Assembly: GCA_041568335.1 (NCBI GenBank)
Contig: JBFFZZ010000037.1
Span: 1-16,822, forward strand
Direction of reading: 5' to 3'
DNA from: WVWW01 sp041568335
GTDB taxonomy: Bacteria; Acidobacteriota; Polarisedimenticolia; Polarisedimenticolales; Polarisedimenticolaceae
Length of the DNA: 16,822 nucleotides
Below are positions 1 to 7,476 of the stretch, one piece after another. Within the stretch, counting starts at the first letter, position 1, and every line of letters starts with the position of its first letter. The notes under the pieces were generated by a model that ran no database searches, was not told where the DNA came from, and worked only from the letters and a program-made list of their open reading frames with translations. Both the position numbers and the translations under genes were made by a program.

Positions 1-1198
1 GGATCGTCAGCGGCCCGCGCGGCCAGGGCATCGCACCGCTCCAGACCGGATCGGGGAGTAGTGCGACGAACCGCTCGATCGCCAGCACGGCGACCGACAC
101 GATCGCGACGATGCGCCAACCCCGGTCCCGGACGATCCGGGAGAAGAAGTGGAACCCGAGCCCCACCAACGCCGCGACCGCGGGGAGCATCAACTGGTAG
201 TAGTGTGCGAAAAAGCGACCGCCCAGCTGAACGCAGATCATCGCGAGAAAGAGGTAGGCCGCGAACAGCGTCACGTCCCGTCGCGTGAGCCATGTCAACG
301 CCGGCGACGAACACCCTGCGAGCCGGCCGGTCCATCCCGCCACCACGATCGAGGCTGCCAGGTAGGCGATCAGCAGGAGCGGTCGATACGGCAGGCCGAG
401 TAGGAAGTGATCCAGCAGCGTCTGACCGCCATCGCCGGCCGCGCGAACAGCCGCCGCGTTGCCCGCGGCGTACACGTCGATGTCGGTGAACATGAACCCC
501 AGGAACTGCGCAAGCGTGCCCTGGAACCAGAACGGGGCGAGATAGGCGATTCCCGACCCGACTCCTCCTGCCGTAAACCACCCCAAGTCGCGACGCAGCG
601 TGGCGATCGATCGTCTCGCGATCGCATCCAACACCATCCACACGGGAATCACGAACACGATGAACGAGGCCTGCAGCTTGAACCACAAAGCCATCCCGCA
701 AAGACCCCCGGCCAGGATCAGCCACAGCGACCGGCGTCTGGTTTCTCCCAGCGCCGTGTACAGGCCGAGCCCGGCCAGCGTGAAGAACGACGCAAACCAC
801 TCGCGGTTCACGACGAACCCTTCGAGCCGGGGCGCGTAGTGCAGGAATACCAGCCCGGCGATCAACCCGCTCCAGCGGTCCGCCACACGTCGCACCATCC
901 GGAACAGGATCGTTGCCGAACCCAACGCGACCACCGCCACGAGAACACGCATGGCAAGGATCGGGTACGGCCCGACCAGCAGCGTCATGAGCTTGAACAA
1001 CCCGAAGATCGCCGGTGCGCCGTGGGGCAGGAAGACGGACGTGCCCGTAGCGGCCAGGTAGGAAGCGGTGGCCTCGTACTGACTCTCGTCCGGGTTGAGG
1101 CTGACCGCGTCCAACACCGGGATCCACAACAGCGATGCGGACACGGCCATCAGGGCGAGGCAAGCGACATCCTGTCGTTTGAGGGAAGGCCGGGCCAT
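1..1198 (-). CDS. GT-C type (GT39/ArnT-like) integral membrane glycosyltransferase, 3' end outside the window
   Basis: The reading frame is open from an ATG at 1198 down to base 1, giving 399 residues with no stop, so the C-terminus is missing. The translation is strongly hydrophobic, with many predicted membrane spans. Near the end of the first span it has the motif LNPDESQY (about residues 34-41), whose Asp-Glu pair matches the catalytic acidic motif in the first periplasmic loop of polyprenyl-phosphate-sugar-dependent GT-C enzymes. A late segment, GGRFFAHYYQLMLPAVAALV, resembles the C-terminal part of GT39/PMT-2-like proteins. By family, such proteins transfer a sugar from a lipid carrier to a protein, lipid or glycan on the outer face of the inner membrane. 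The acceptor cannot be read from the sequence. The start is supported by the frame, by a hydrophobic segment beginning near residue 11 and by a TAGAAT box 11 nt upstream; no Shine-Dalgarno sequence is seen. It is divergent from the propeller gene. Confidence 0.8.
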   Translation of the reverse strand, partial: MARPSLKRQDVACLALMAVSASLLWIPVLDAVSLNPDESQYEATASYLAATGTSVFLPHGAPAIFGLFKLMTLLVGPYPILAMRVLVAVVALGSATILFRMVRRVADRWSGLIAGLVFLHYAPRLEGFVVNREWFASFFTLAGLGLYTALGETRRRSLWLILAGGLCGMALWFKLQASFIVFVIPVWMVLDAIARRSIATLRRDLGWFTAGGVGSGIAYLAPFWFQGTLAQFLGFMFTDIDVYAAGNAAAVRAAGDGGQTLLDHFLLGLPYRPLLLIAYLAASIVVAGWTGRLAGCSSPALTWLTRRDVTLFAAYLFLAMICVQLGGRFFAHYYQLMLPAVAALVGLGFHFFSRIVRDRGWRIVAIVSVAVLAIERFVALLPDPVWSGAMPWPRGPLTI

Positions 1199-1209
1199 GC
1201 TCGGTTTCG

Positions 1210-1215
1210 ATTCTA
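1210..1215 (-). promoter_or_regulatory. Candidate -10 box TAGAAT for the membrane glycosyltransferase
   Basis: Read on the minus strand the hexamer is TAGAAT, five of six matches to the sigma-70 -10 consensus. Eleven bases separate it from the ATG at 1198, so the 5' UTR would be only a few bases or absent. No Shine-Dalgarno sequence lies in between. I see no convincing -35 element at 16-18 bp. Confidence 0.35.
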
Positions 1216-1309
1216 TCCCGCACCCTGAATGTCTGGTAGGCTTGGGCCTCTTTTTTCCATGGCATCGGTCGGGCCGAACGTCGCCGCGAGTCGACGGATC
1301 GGCGGGTCA

Positions 1310-1318
1310 GAGGAGAGG
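1310..1318 (+). promoter_or_regulatory. Ribosome binding site fixing the propeller gene start
   Basis: The sequence GAGGAGAGG ends 6 nt before the ATG at 1325. The first residues after that ATG form a signal peptide. A longer in-frame start at 1229 would put 32 unrelated residues in front of the signal peptide, so 1325 is the better start. Confidence 0.7.
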
Positions 1319-1324
1319 ATCTCG

Positions 1325-4300
1325 ATGAAGATTCGTACTGCTTTGTTGGTTGTCTTGTGTCTCGCCTTGGCCTTGACGCCGGCGCCGGCCAAGAAGAAGA
1401 AGGCCAAAGACGCCGACGAGGCGGAGGAAAAAGGAAAGCTCTCGGCAGGGACGTTCGCCGGTCTCGAACTGCGCGGCATCGGCCCCGCGTTGATGTCGGG
1501 ACGCATCGCGGATATCGCGATCCATCCCGAAGACCAGAGCGTGTGGTACGTCGCGGTCGGTAGCGGCGGTGTCTGGAAGACGACCAACGCCGGCACCAGT
1601 TGGCAGTCGATCTTCGACAAGCAACCGTCCTACTCGATCGGTTGTCTGGCGATCGATAAAGCCAATCCCGAAACGATCTGGGTCGGCACCGGAGAGAACG
1701 TCGGCGGCCGTCACGTCGGTTACGGTGACGGCGTCTACAAATCCACCGACGGCGGCGAGAACTGGGAGCCCATGGGTCTCGAGAATTCCGAGCACATCGG
1801 CTCGATCGCGATCGACCCACGCGATTCGAACGTCGTCTACGTCGCGGCCCAGGGACCGCTCTGGTCCGCCGGCGGTGAGCGTGGCGTGTTCAAGACCACC
1901 GACGGCGGTGAGACCTGGGAGAAGCTGCTCGGCGACGACGAGTACACCGGGGCCAACGAGGTCGTCATCGACCCGACGCGCCCGGACGTCCTCTATGCCG
2001 CGACGCACCAACGTTTCCGTAACGTCGCCGCGCTGATCAACGGCGGTCCCGGGACCGGCGTCCACAAGACCACCGACGGTGGCGCGACCTGGCGTGAGCT
2101 GACCAACGGGCTGCCCAAGGAGGACAAGGGCAAGATCGGGTTGGCGATCTCGCCGCACGACCCCGATGTGATCTACGCCACGGTCGAGCTGGCGCATCGC
2201 AAGGGCGGCTTCTACCGTTCGGACAACGGCGGGGAAAGCTGGAGCAAGCAGAACGACTACATCTCCGGCGGCACCGGCCCGCACTACTACCAGGAGATCT
2301 TCGCCAGCCCGCACGCCTTCGACCGCGTCTACCAGATGGACGTGCGCCAGCGCGTCACCCACGACGGCGGCAAGACCTTCGAGCGCGTGGGTTCGGCACA
2401 CAAGCACAGCGACAACCACGCGCTGGCGTTCGACCCCAACGACCCGAACTACTTGCTCTCCGGCAACGACGGGGGGCTCTACGAGAGCTGGGACCTGGGC
2501 AAGAACTGGAAGTTCGTGGCCAATTTGCCCGTGACGCAGTTCTACAAGGTCGCGGTCGACTATGACGAGCCGTTTTACAACGTCGTCGGAGGCACGCAGG
2601 ACAACAACACGCAGTACGGCCCGTCGCGCACCGATAACGTCCACGGGATCCGCAACGCCGACTGGCAGATCACGCTGTTCGGCGACGGCCATCAGCCGGC
2701 GATCGATCCGACCAACCCCGACATCGTCTACTCCGAGTGGCAACAGGGGAACCTGGTGCGCTGGGACCGGAAAACCGGTGAGATCGTCTACATCAAGCCT
2801 CAACCGCGGGAGGGCGAGGACTCCGACCGCTTCAACTGGGACGCGCCGATCCTGATCAGTCCGCACGACCCGAAGACGATTTTCTTCGCGAGCATGCGTG
2901 TCTGGCGCAGCGACGATCGCGGCGACAGCTGGACACCGATCAGCGGCGATCTGACCCGTGACATCGATCGGCTCACCGAGCCGGTGATGGGGCGCGTCCA
3001 ATCCGCGGACGCGGTCTGGGATCTGATGGCGATGTCCGAGTTCAGCACGATCACGTCTCTGGCGCAGTCGCCGAAGAACGCCGATCTCATTTACGCCGGC
3101 ACCGACGATGGTTTGATCCGCGTTACCGAGGACGGTGGTGAGAGCTGGCGCCGCATCGATTCGCTCCCCGGCATCGCCGATTACTTCTTCGTCAACGACA
3201 TCAAGGCCGATCTTCACGATGAGAACACGGTCTACGTCGCCGTCGACCAACACAAGACCGGTGACTTCGCGCCGTATCTCTACCGATCGACCGATCGTGG
3301 CGCGAGCTGGACAAGCATCGTCGGCGATCTGCCCGAGCGGCACCTCGTCTGGCGCATGGTCCAGGATCACGTCAAGCCGGATCTGCTGTTCGCCGGCACC
3401 GAGTTCGGCGTCTTCTTCACGATCGACGGCGGCAAGAAGTGGATCGAGCTGTCGGGCAAGGCGCCGAACATCCCGTGGCGCGACCTGGTGATTCAGAAAC
3501 GCGAGAACGATCTCGTCGGCGCGACGTTCGGCCGGGGATTCTGGATCCTCGATGACTACTCGCCGCTGCGGCACGTCTCGGAACAGTCCCTGGAGGAAGA
3601 GGCACAGCTGTTTCCCGTGCGCACGGCGAAGTGGTACATCGAGCGCAGACCGCTCGGCGGCGGTCCCAAGGCCAGCCAGGGCGAGGCCTTTTTCACCGCG
3701 CCCAACCCGCCCTTCGGGGCGGTGTTTACCTATCACCTGGCCGAAGGCTACAAGACGCGCAAGCAAGCGCGGCAAGAAGAAGAGAAGAAGATCGCCAAGG
3801 ATGGGGGTGATACCCCGACACCCGGCTGGGACGCCCTGATCGAGGAGGACCTCGAGCCCGATCCGGAGATCGTTCTCACGGTTCGCGACGCCGACGGCGA
3901 GTTGGTGCGTCGGCTGACCGGTCCGTCGAAGAAGGGCTTCCATCGTGTCGCCTGGGACCTGCGCTACCCGTCGACCCGGCCGTGGACGCCTCCGAGACCC
4001 GAGCCGGAGTTCCGCAGACGGGGCGGTGGCGGCCCGCGGGTAATCCCCGGAACCTACTCCGTCCACCTCGCCAAGCGCATCGATGGCAAGCTCGTCGACC
4101 TCGGTCTGTCCGAGACGTTCGAGGTCGCTGCGATCCGCGACGGCGGTACGTTGAAGGGCAGGTCGATCGAGGAACGCACCGCTTTCGCGCGCCGTTTGGC
4201 CAAGACATCCGGCGCGGTCGGTGCTGCGGGCCGCAAGATCGGCGAGACGCTCCAGCGTGTCCAGGCGATTCAGCAGGTGTTGTTGCGTTCGACGATCGAC

Positions 4301-4636
4301 GATCCGGCGCTGGACGACCAGGCGCGCGATTTGGAACGGCGGCTCAAGCTCCTCAACGACGAGATCGGCGGAAACGACAAACGGGACATGGCCAACGATC
4401 CCGGTCCCGTGTCGATCCAGGCGCGGTTGTCGGTCGCGCAGATCGGTACCGGAAACTCGACCTACGGGCCGACACCGACGCACCTCATGTGTCTCGATAT
4501 CGCCGAGAAGAAGTACGCGGAGCTCAAGCGCAAGCTGAACGCGATCACCGAGAAGGAAGTCCCCGCGCTCGAAGCGGCGCTGCAAGCGGCCGGTGCGCCT
4601 TGGTCGCCCGGGCGGCCGGTTCCGGAACGGGACTGA
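1325..4636 (+). CDS. Secreted Asp-box/VPS10-type beta-propeller protein ('glycosyl hydrolase' BNR family)
   Basis: This 1103-residue protein has a signal peptide (residues 1-22, cleavage after TPAPA) and then a Lys-rich linker. Eleven Asp-box motifs of the form S/T-x-D-x-G-x-x-W/F end near residues 93, 147, 198, 256, 306, 352, 395, 536, 608, 662 and 706, mostly 43-58 residues apart, as expected for blades of one or two beta-propellers. Residues about 848-935 resemble a FlgD-type Ig-like domain (LTVRDADGELVRRL, then GFHRVAWDLR). Residues about 945-1090 are helical and charged. The architecture matches the large sortilin/VPS10-like BNR proteins common in Acidobacteriota and Bacteroidota. These are often labelled glycosyl hydrolases, but catalysis is generally unproven, and Asp-boxes are structural rather than catalytic. 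I call it an exported propeller protein of unknown substrate. Its stop codon overlaps the start of the FMN reductase by one base. Confidence 0.9.
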   Translation: MKIRTALLVVLCLALALTPAPAKKKKAKDADEAEEKGKLSAGTFAGLELRGIGPALMSGRIADIAIHPEDQSVWYVAVGSGGVWKTTNAGTSWQSIFDKQPSYSIGCLAIDKANPETIWVGTGENVGGRHVGYGDGVYKSTDGGENWEPMGLENSEHIGSIAIDPRDSNVVYVAAQGPLWSAGGERGVFKTTDGGETWEKLLGDDEYTGANEVVIDPTRPDVLYAATHQRFRNVAALINGGPGTGVHKTTDGGATWRELTNGLPKEDKGKIGLAISPHDPDVIYATVELAHRKGGFYRSDNGGESWSKQNDYISGGTGPHYYQEIFASPHAFDRVYQMDVRQRVTHDGGKTFERVGSAHKHSDNHALAFDPNDPNYLLSGNDGGLYESWDLGKNWKFVANLPVTQFYKVAVDYDEPFYNVVGGTQDNNTQYGPSRTDNVHGIRNADWQITLFGDGHQPAIDPTNPDIVYSEWQQGNLVRWDRKTGEIVYIKPQPREGEDSDRFNWDAPILISPHDPKTIFFASMRVWRSDDRGDSWTPISGDLTRDIDRLTEPVMGRVQSADAVWDLMAMSEFSTITSLAQSPKNADLIYAGTDDGLIRVTEDGGESWRRIDSLPGIADYFFVNDIKADLHDENTVYVAVDQHKTGDFAPYLYRSTDRGASWTSIVGDLPERHLVWRMVQDHVKPDLLFAGTEFGVFFTIDGGKKWIELSGKAPNIPWRDLVIQKRENDLVGATFGRGFWILDDYSPLRHVSEQSLEEEAQLFPVRTAKWYIERRPLGGGPKASQGEAFFTAPNPPFGAVFTYHLAEGYKTRKQARQEEEKKIAKDGGDTPTPGWDALIEEDLEPDPEIVLTVRDADGELVRRLTGPSKKGFHRVAWDLRYPSTRPWTPPRPEPEFRRRGGGGPRVIPGTYSVHLAKRIDGKLVDLGLSETFEVAAIRDGGTLKGRSIEERTAFARRLAKTSGAVGAAGRKIGETLQRVQAIQQVLLRSTIDDPALDDQARDLERRLKLLNDEIGGNDKRDMANDPGPVSIQARLSVAQIGTGNSTYGPTPTHLMCLDIAEKKYAELKRKLNAITEKEVPALEAALQAAGAPWSPGRPVPERD

Positions 4637-5232
4637 TGCTGTCGGTCGTGGCCTTCAGCGGGAGCTCGCGTCGCGGCTCCCTGAACAAGAAGCTCGTCCA
4701 TGCGGCGGTCCTGGCCGTCCGCGACGCGGGCGCCGATGTCGAGGAGATCGACCTGCGCGACTACGCCATGCCGCTGTACGACGGCGACGACGAGAAGGCC
4801 AAGGGGCCACCGGAGAACGCGGTCCGGTTACGGCGGCTCTTCGCACGCAAGGACGCGTTGCTCATCGGGTGTCCGGAGTACAACGGGCTGATCACGCCGC
4901 TGCTCAAGAACACCATCGACTGGATTTCCCGGCCGGACGCCGACGGCAGACCGGGAACGCTGGCCGTCAAGGACAAGCTCGCCGCGTTGACCGCGGCAAG
5001 CCCGGGTGCTCGGGGCGGTCTACGGGGCCTGGTGCACGTCAGGATGCTGTTATCGAACATCGGGATGTTCGTGCTGCCCGATCAGCTCACGTTGCCCCAC
5101 GCGACGAAGGCGTTCGACGAGGACGGGGCGCTGAGGGACGAGGCGACGGTCAAGCGATTGGTCGCACTGGCCGACGGCTTCGTCAGCGCGGGAGAGCGGT
5201 TGAAAGGGATCAAAACGCGATCTGGGCGTTGA
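4636..5232 (+). CDS. NADPH-dependent FMN reductase family flavoprotein
   Basis: The 198-residue protein has the flavodoxin-like fold signature of PF03358. A phosphate-binding loop, GSSRRGSLNKKL, lies at residues 9-20. The family motif PEYNG is at 80-84, and LKNTIDW at 90-96 shapes the flavin site and dimer interface. ASPG (121-124) and a Gly-Gly pair follow. Members bind FMN and reduce flavins, quinones, azo compounds or metals with NAD(P)H in the cytoplasm; the substrate here cannot be told. The ATG overlaps the TGA of the propeller gene (TGATG), so expression is probably coupled to it, although one product is exported and the other cytoplasmic. No strong Shine-Dalgarno sequence precedes it, which fits coupling. 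Its last 23 bp overlap the end of the oppositely oriented porin gene. Confidence 0.9.
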   Translation: MLSVVAFSGSSRRGSLNKKLVHAAVLAVRDAGADVEEIDLRDYAMPLYDGDDEKAKGPPENAVRLRRLFARKDALLIGCPEYNGLITPLLKNTIDWISRPDADGRPGTLAVKDKLAALTAASPGARGGLRGLVHVRMLLSNIGMFVLPDQLTLPHATKAFDEDGALRDEATVKRLVALADGFVSAGERLKGIKTRSGR

Positions 5233-6244
5233 CCAGAATCTGATCTTCGTGGATGCCCTCGACGGGATGAACGAAGTTGACCTGGAGCTCGGAGGCGCCC
5301 GTCGGCCAGAAGTTCAGGCCCAGCACGACCCAGTCGGAATCCGCACTTCCGTCATCCGCGGAGAACGTGTCCCAGCGGAGCAAGACCTGCGTCCGTGGCG
5401 ATGTCGCGTACCCGGCGGTGAGGTGCAACCCGTCGGGCTCCGTGCGCGGCCCCACGAGCGGTGTGAGCCTTGCCCGGATGACCTCGGTCGCGAGCAGCCA
5501 CTTCGAGCGAGTCCAGCGAGCGTCGATCCCGACCAAGCTCCGGCGCCCGGCAAAGGCGGTGAAGAATCCACCGGCGGAATAATCGGCATCCTCGCTCGCG
5601 GCCGCGTTGATTCCGACGAGCAGGCGATCGCCGTCGCTGCGTCGCGCGGCTCGGGGCTCGAAAGTCACCCGACCGGCGCGGAGGAATCGGTCGTTGTCGT
5701 TGCCCGCCGCCCCACGGTTGCCGTTGAACAGCCCGGCGGCCCAACCAACGCGCCGATCCGCGAAGGCGCCGCGGGCCTGCAAGCCCGCGCTGCGCCCCGG
5801 TGCCAACGCGGTCACCACCTGGGAGCGATTGACGAAGTCGATGCTCGCGGCGGAGGTCAGGAACTCGGCGCTGAACGGAGCCTTGAACAACCCCAGGTCC
5901 CAGCCCGGGCCACGCGTCGGCTCGTACGAAACACGCCCGTCCAGCAACTTCGCGTCGTCGGCGAAGCTACCCTGAAAAAAGTAACCGAAGCCTCGATCGA
6001 GATCGCCGGACAGGCTGACCCGCGCGTTGGCGATCGAAACGCCGTTTTGTCCGCTGAACGTGCGCGTGTCCTGGGCGTCCACGACGACCTGAAGCAGGAG
6101 ACCCACGTCCAACCAGCCACGCTTCAGGGCTCGCTCCAGCTGCCGCAATGCCGGCTCTTCGGGCTCCTGACCGAGCGCGCTCGGCACGATGGTGGCCAGC
6201 ACCAGGCAGATTCCTAGGACAGGGTGCATTTTCGGGCCACGCAT
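5210..6244 (-). CDS. Outer-membrane porin, phosphate-selective porin O/P-like
   Basis: The 344-residue protein starts with a signal peptide (MRGPKMHPVLGICLVLATIV..., cleavage near SALG/QE). A helical charged stretch and then alternating beta-strand segments follow. It ends in VNAQIAF, with the terminal Phe typical of outer-membrane barrels. Strand patterns such as GWDLGLFKAPFSAEF and WVVLGLNFWPTGASELQVNF resemble the OprO/OprP family (PF07396). Pseudomonas members pass phosphate or polyphosphate, but the family is broad and many members have other or unknown substrates. The start at 6244 has AAGGAGA 5 nt upstream; an internal Met at 6229 is less well placed. It is the last gene of the five-gene minus-strand run, 35 bp after the GT87 gene. 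Its 3' end overlaps the FMN reductase tail to tail. Confidence is high for an outer-membrane barrel and moderate for the OprP family. Confidence 0.8.
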   Translation of the reverse strand: MRGPKMHPVLGICLVLATIVPSALGQEPEEPALRQLERALKRGWLDVGLLLQVVVDAQDTRTFSGQNGVSIANARVSLSGDLDRGFGYFFQGSFADDAKLLDGRVSYEPTRGPGWDLGLFKAPFSAEFLTSAASIDFVNRSQVVTALAPGRSAGLQARGAFADRRVGWAAGLFNGNRGAAGNDNDRFLRAGRVTFEPRAARRSDGDRLLVGINAAASEDADYSAGGFFTAFAGRRSLVGIDARWTRSKWLLATEVIRARLTPLVGPRTEPDGLHLTAGYATSPRTQVLLRWDTFSADDGSADSDWVVLGLNFWPTGASELQVNFVHPVEGIHEDQILVNAQIAF

Positions 6245-6279
6245 CAGGGTCTCCTTCGCCGAAAAATCGGCCGAGGATC

Positions 6280-7467
6280 CTACCTCAAACGGTCCGGTTT
6301 CGCCTCCGGAATCGGGTCGCGCATCTCCAGCCAGGCGATCCCCGCAAGCGCGGCGAGGTTGGACCACGCGAGCCAACCCATCCCCGCATACCGGCCGGCG
6401 AAGCCGGAGCTGACGACGGCCTGCCACGGGAGACTCCCGAACGCGACGGAGATCGCCAGCAGCGCGCCAACCGGAATTCGGTCGCTACTCCGGACCGCAA
6501 AGAGTCCGTGGCCCAACACGAGCCAGGCGACCGGCAGGTGCACGAAGTAGTGCAGCCACGACGTGCGAACGAGAAAGGCGAACAGCCCGCCCGCGACGGC
6601 AAAAGCGCGCAGGTCCCGATCGTCCGTCTCGTTTGCCCGGATGCGTAGGAGCAGGAGCAGCAGCGCGCCGGCGAGGATCCAGCTCGGGATCGCCAGCGCC
6701 AAGCTCTGACCCGTGCCGAGCAGCCGGGACAAGACGGCGGGGAGGTACTGCGGGCCGGGATTCGTCGGGATCCAGGTGTTCAACGAGTGCGTCAGCTGTG
6801 CGAGAACCGACTCGTAGAAGGCGACCGTACCCGATCGACCGAGGACGATCAGCGGCAACAACAACGCAGCGGCGATGGCCGTCGCCGCTCCAGCCGCGAC
6901 CGCACGCCAGGATCGACGCGCCAGCGGCCAGCTCAGCCACAACACGGGATACACCTTCGCGGCGGCGGCGATGCCGAGGATCGTTCCTGCAAGCCATCCG
7001 CGCCGATCGAGGATCACGAACGCGGCCAGACCCGCTGCGGCGAGTCCCAAGCTGACCTGTCCCCACACGAGGTTCTGCAGCACCGGAACGGACAGGATGG
7101 TCGCGGCGGTGTAGGTCGCGGCGAACCACGGGCGGACGGCGGGCAGCAGGTGCGGCGGTCCGATTGCCCAGCCGGCGAGCAGCACGAGCTGAAGCACCGT
7201 CCACACCGTGTTGGCCGTCCCGGAGGGCAACGCAGCCAAGGGCTTGAGCAGGATCGCGATCGTCGGCGGGTAATACCAGACGCGGTCCGGCTCGAGGCTG
7301 GCGATCGTCGGGTAGTAGTGGCGCAGGAAATCCGTGCCGAGAAACGCGCAATTCTCGTCGACCGATACGGCCACACGCGCCGGCCCACCGGCCCACGCGA
7401 CGATGAGCACGCCGCCGGCCAGCAGCACCACGAGCTGTAGCGCGACGCAGCGCCGCCGGTCGTTCAT
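6280..7467 (-). CDS. GT87/DUF2029 polytopic membrane glycosyltransferase
   Basis: The 395-residue protein is hydrophobic almost throughout, with about nine to eleven predicted spans. After the first span comes the loop GTDFLRHYYPTIASLEPDRV and then VWYYPPTIAILLKPLAALP, the pattern seen at the N-terminus of DUF2029 (PF09594) proteins. This GT-C family includes mycobacterial polyprenyl-phosphomannose-dependent alpha-mannosyltransferases. The Asp in GTDF is the candidate catalytic residue. Such enzymes act on the outer face of the inner membrane; donor and acceptor here are unknown. The ATG is 7 bp after the end of the TonB receptor gene. Its AGGA ribosome binding site overlaps that gene's TAG stop, so the two are almost certainly co-transcribed and probably co-regulated. 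A glycosyltransferase between an outer-membrane receptor and a porin is unusual context. Confidence 0.85.
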   Translation of the reverse strand: MNDRRRCVALQLVVLLAGGVLIVAWAGGPARVAVSVDENCAFLGTDFLRHYYPTIASLEPDRVWYYPPTIAILLKPLAALPSGTANTVWTVLQLVLLAGWAIGPPHLLPAVRPWFAATYTAATILSVPVLQNLVWGQVSLGLAAAGLAAFVILDRRGWLAGTILGIAAAAKVYPVLWLSWPLARRSWRAVAAGAATAIAAALLLPLIVLGRSGTVAFYESVLAQLTHSLNTWIPTNPGPQYLPAVLSRLLGTGQSLALAIPSWILAGALLLLLLRIRANETDDRDLRAFAVAGGLFAFLVRTSWLHYFVHLPVAWLVLGHGLFAVRSSDRIPVGALLAISVAFGSLPWQAVVSSGFAGRYAGMGWLAWSNLAALAGIAWLEMRDPIPEAKPDRLR

Positions 7468-7472
7468 CGAAG

Positions 7473-7476
7473 TCCT
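7473..7476 (-). promoter_or_regulatory. Ribosome binding site of the GT87 gene overlapping the upstream stop codon
   Basis: Read on the minus strand, AGGA lies 5 nt before the ATG at 7467 and shares two bases with the TAG stop of the TonB receptor gene (7477-7475). This arrangement favours translational coupling. Confidence 0.5.

Noticed and set aside
407..1228. A 273-codon plus-strand frame opposite the membrane glycosyltransferase
   Set aside because: Its translation is low-complexity (Arg, Gln, His, Pro rich) and unlike a folded protein. The minus-strand frame gives coherent membrane spans and a GT-C motif.
1229..1324. Upstream in-frame ATG at 1229 for the propeller gene
   Set aside because: It would add 32 residues before a clear signal peptide, and it has no ribosome site, whereas 1325 is preceded by GAGGAGAGG.
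1307..4585. A 1092-codon open frame antisense to the propeller gene
   Set aside because: Long antisense frames are common opposite GC-rich genes with strong third-position bias. The translation has no recognisable domain and is rich in Arg, Val and Asp, as expected of a shadow, while the sense frame has a signal peptide and eleven Asp-boxes.
1325..4636. Assignment of the propeller protein as a sialidase
   Set aside because: Asp-boxes are structural and shared by many propellers; I see no sialidase FRIP motif or catalytic Arg triad pattern.
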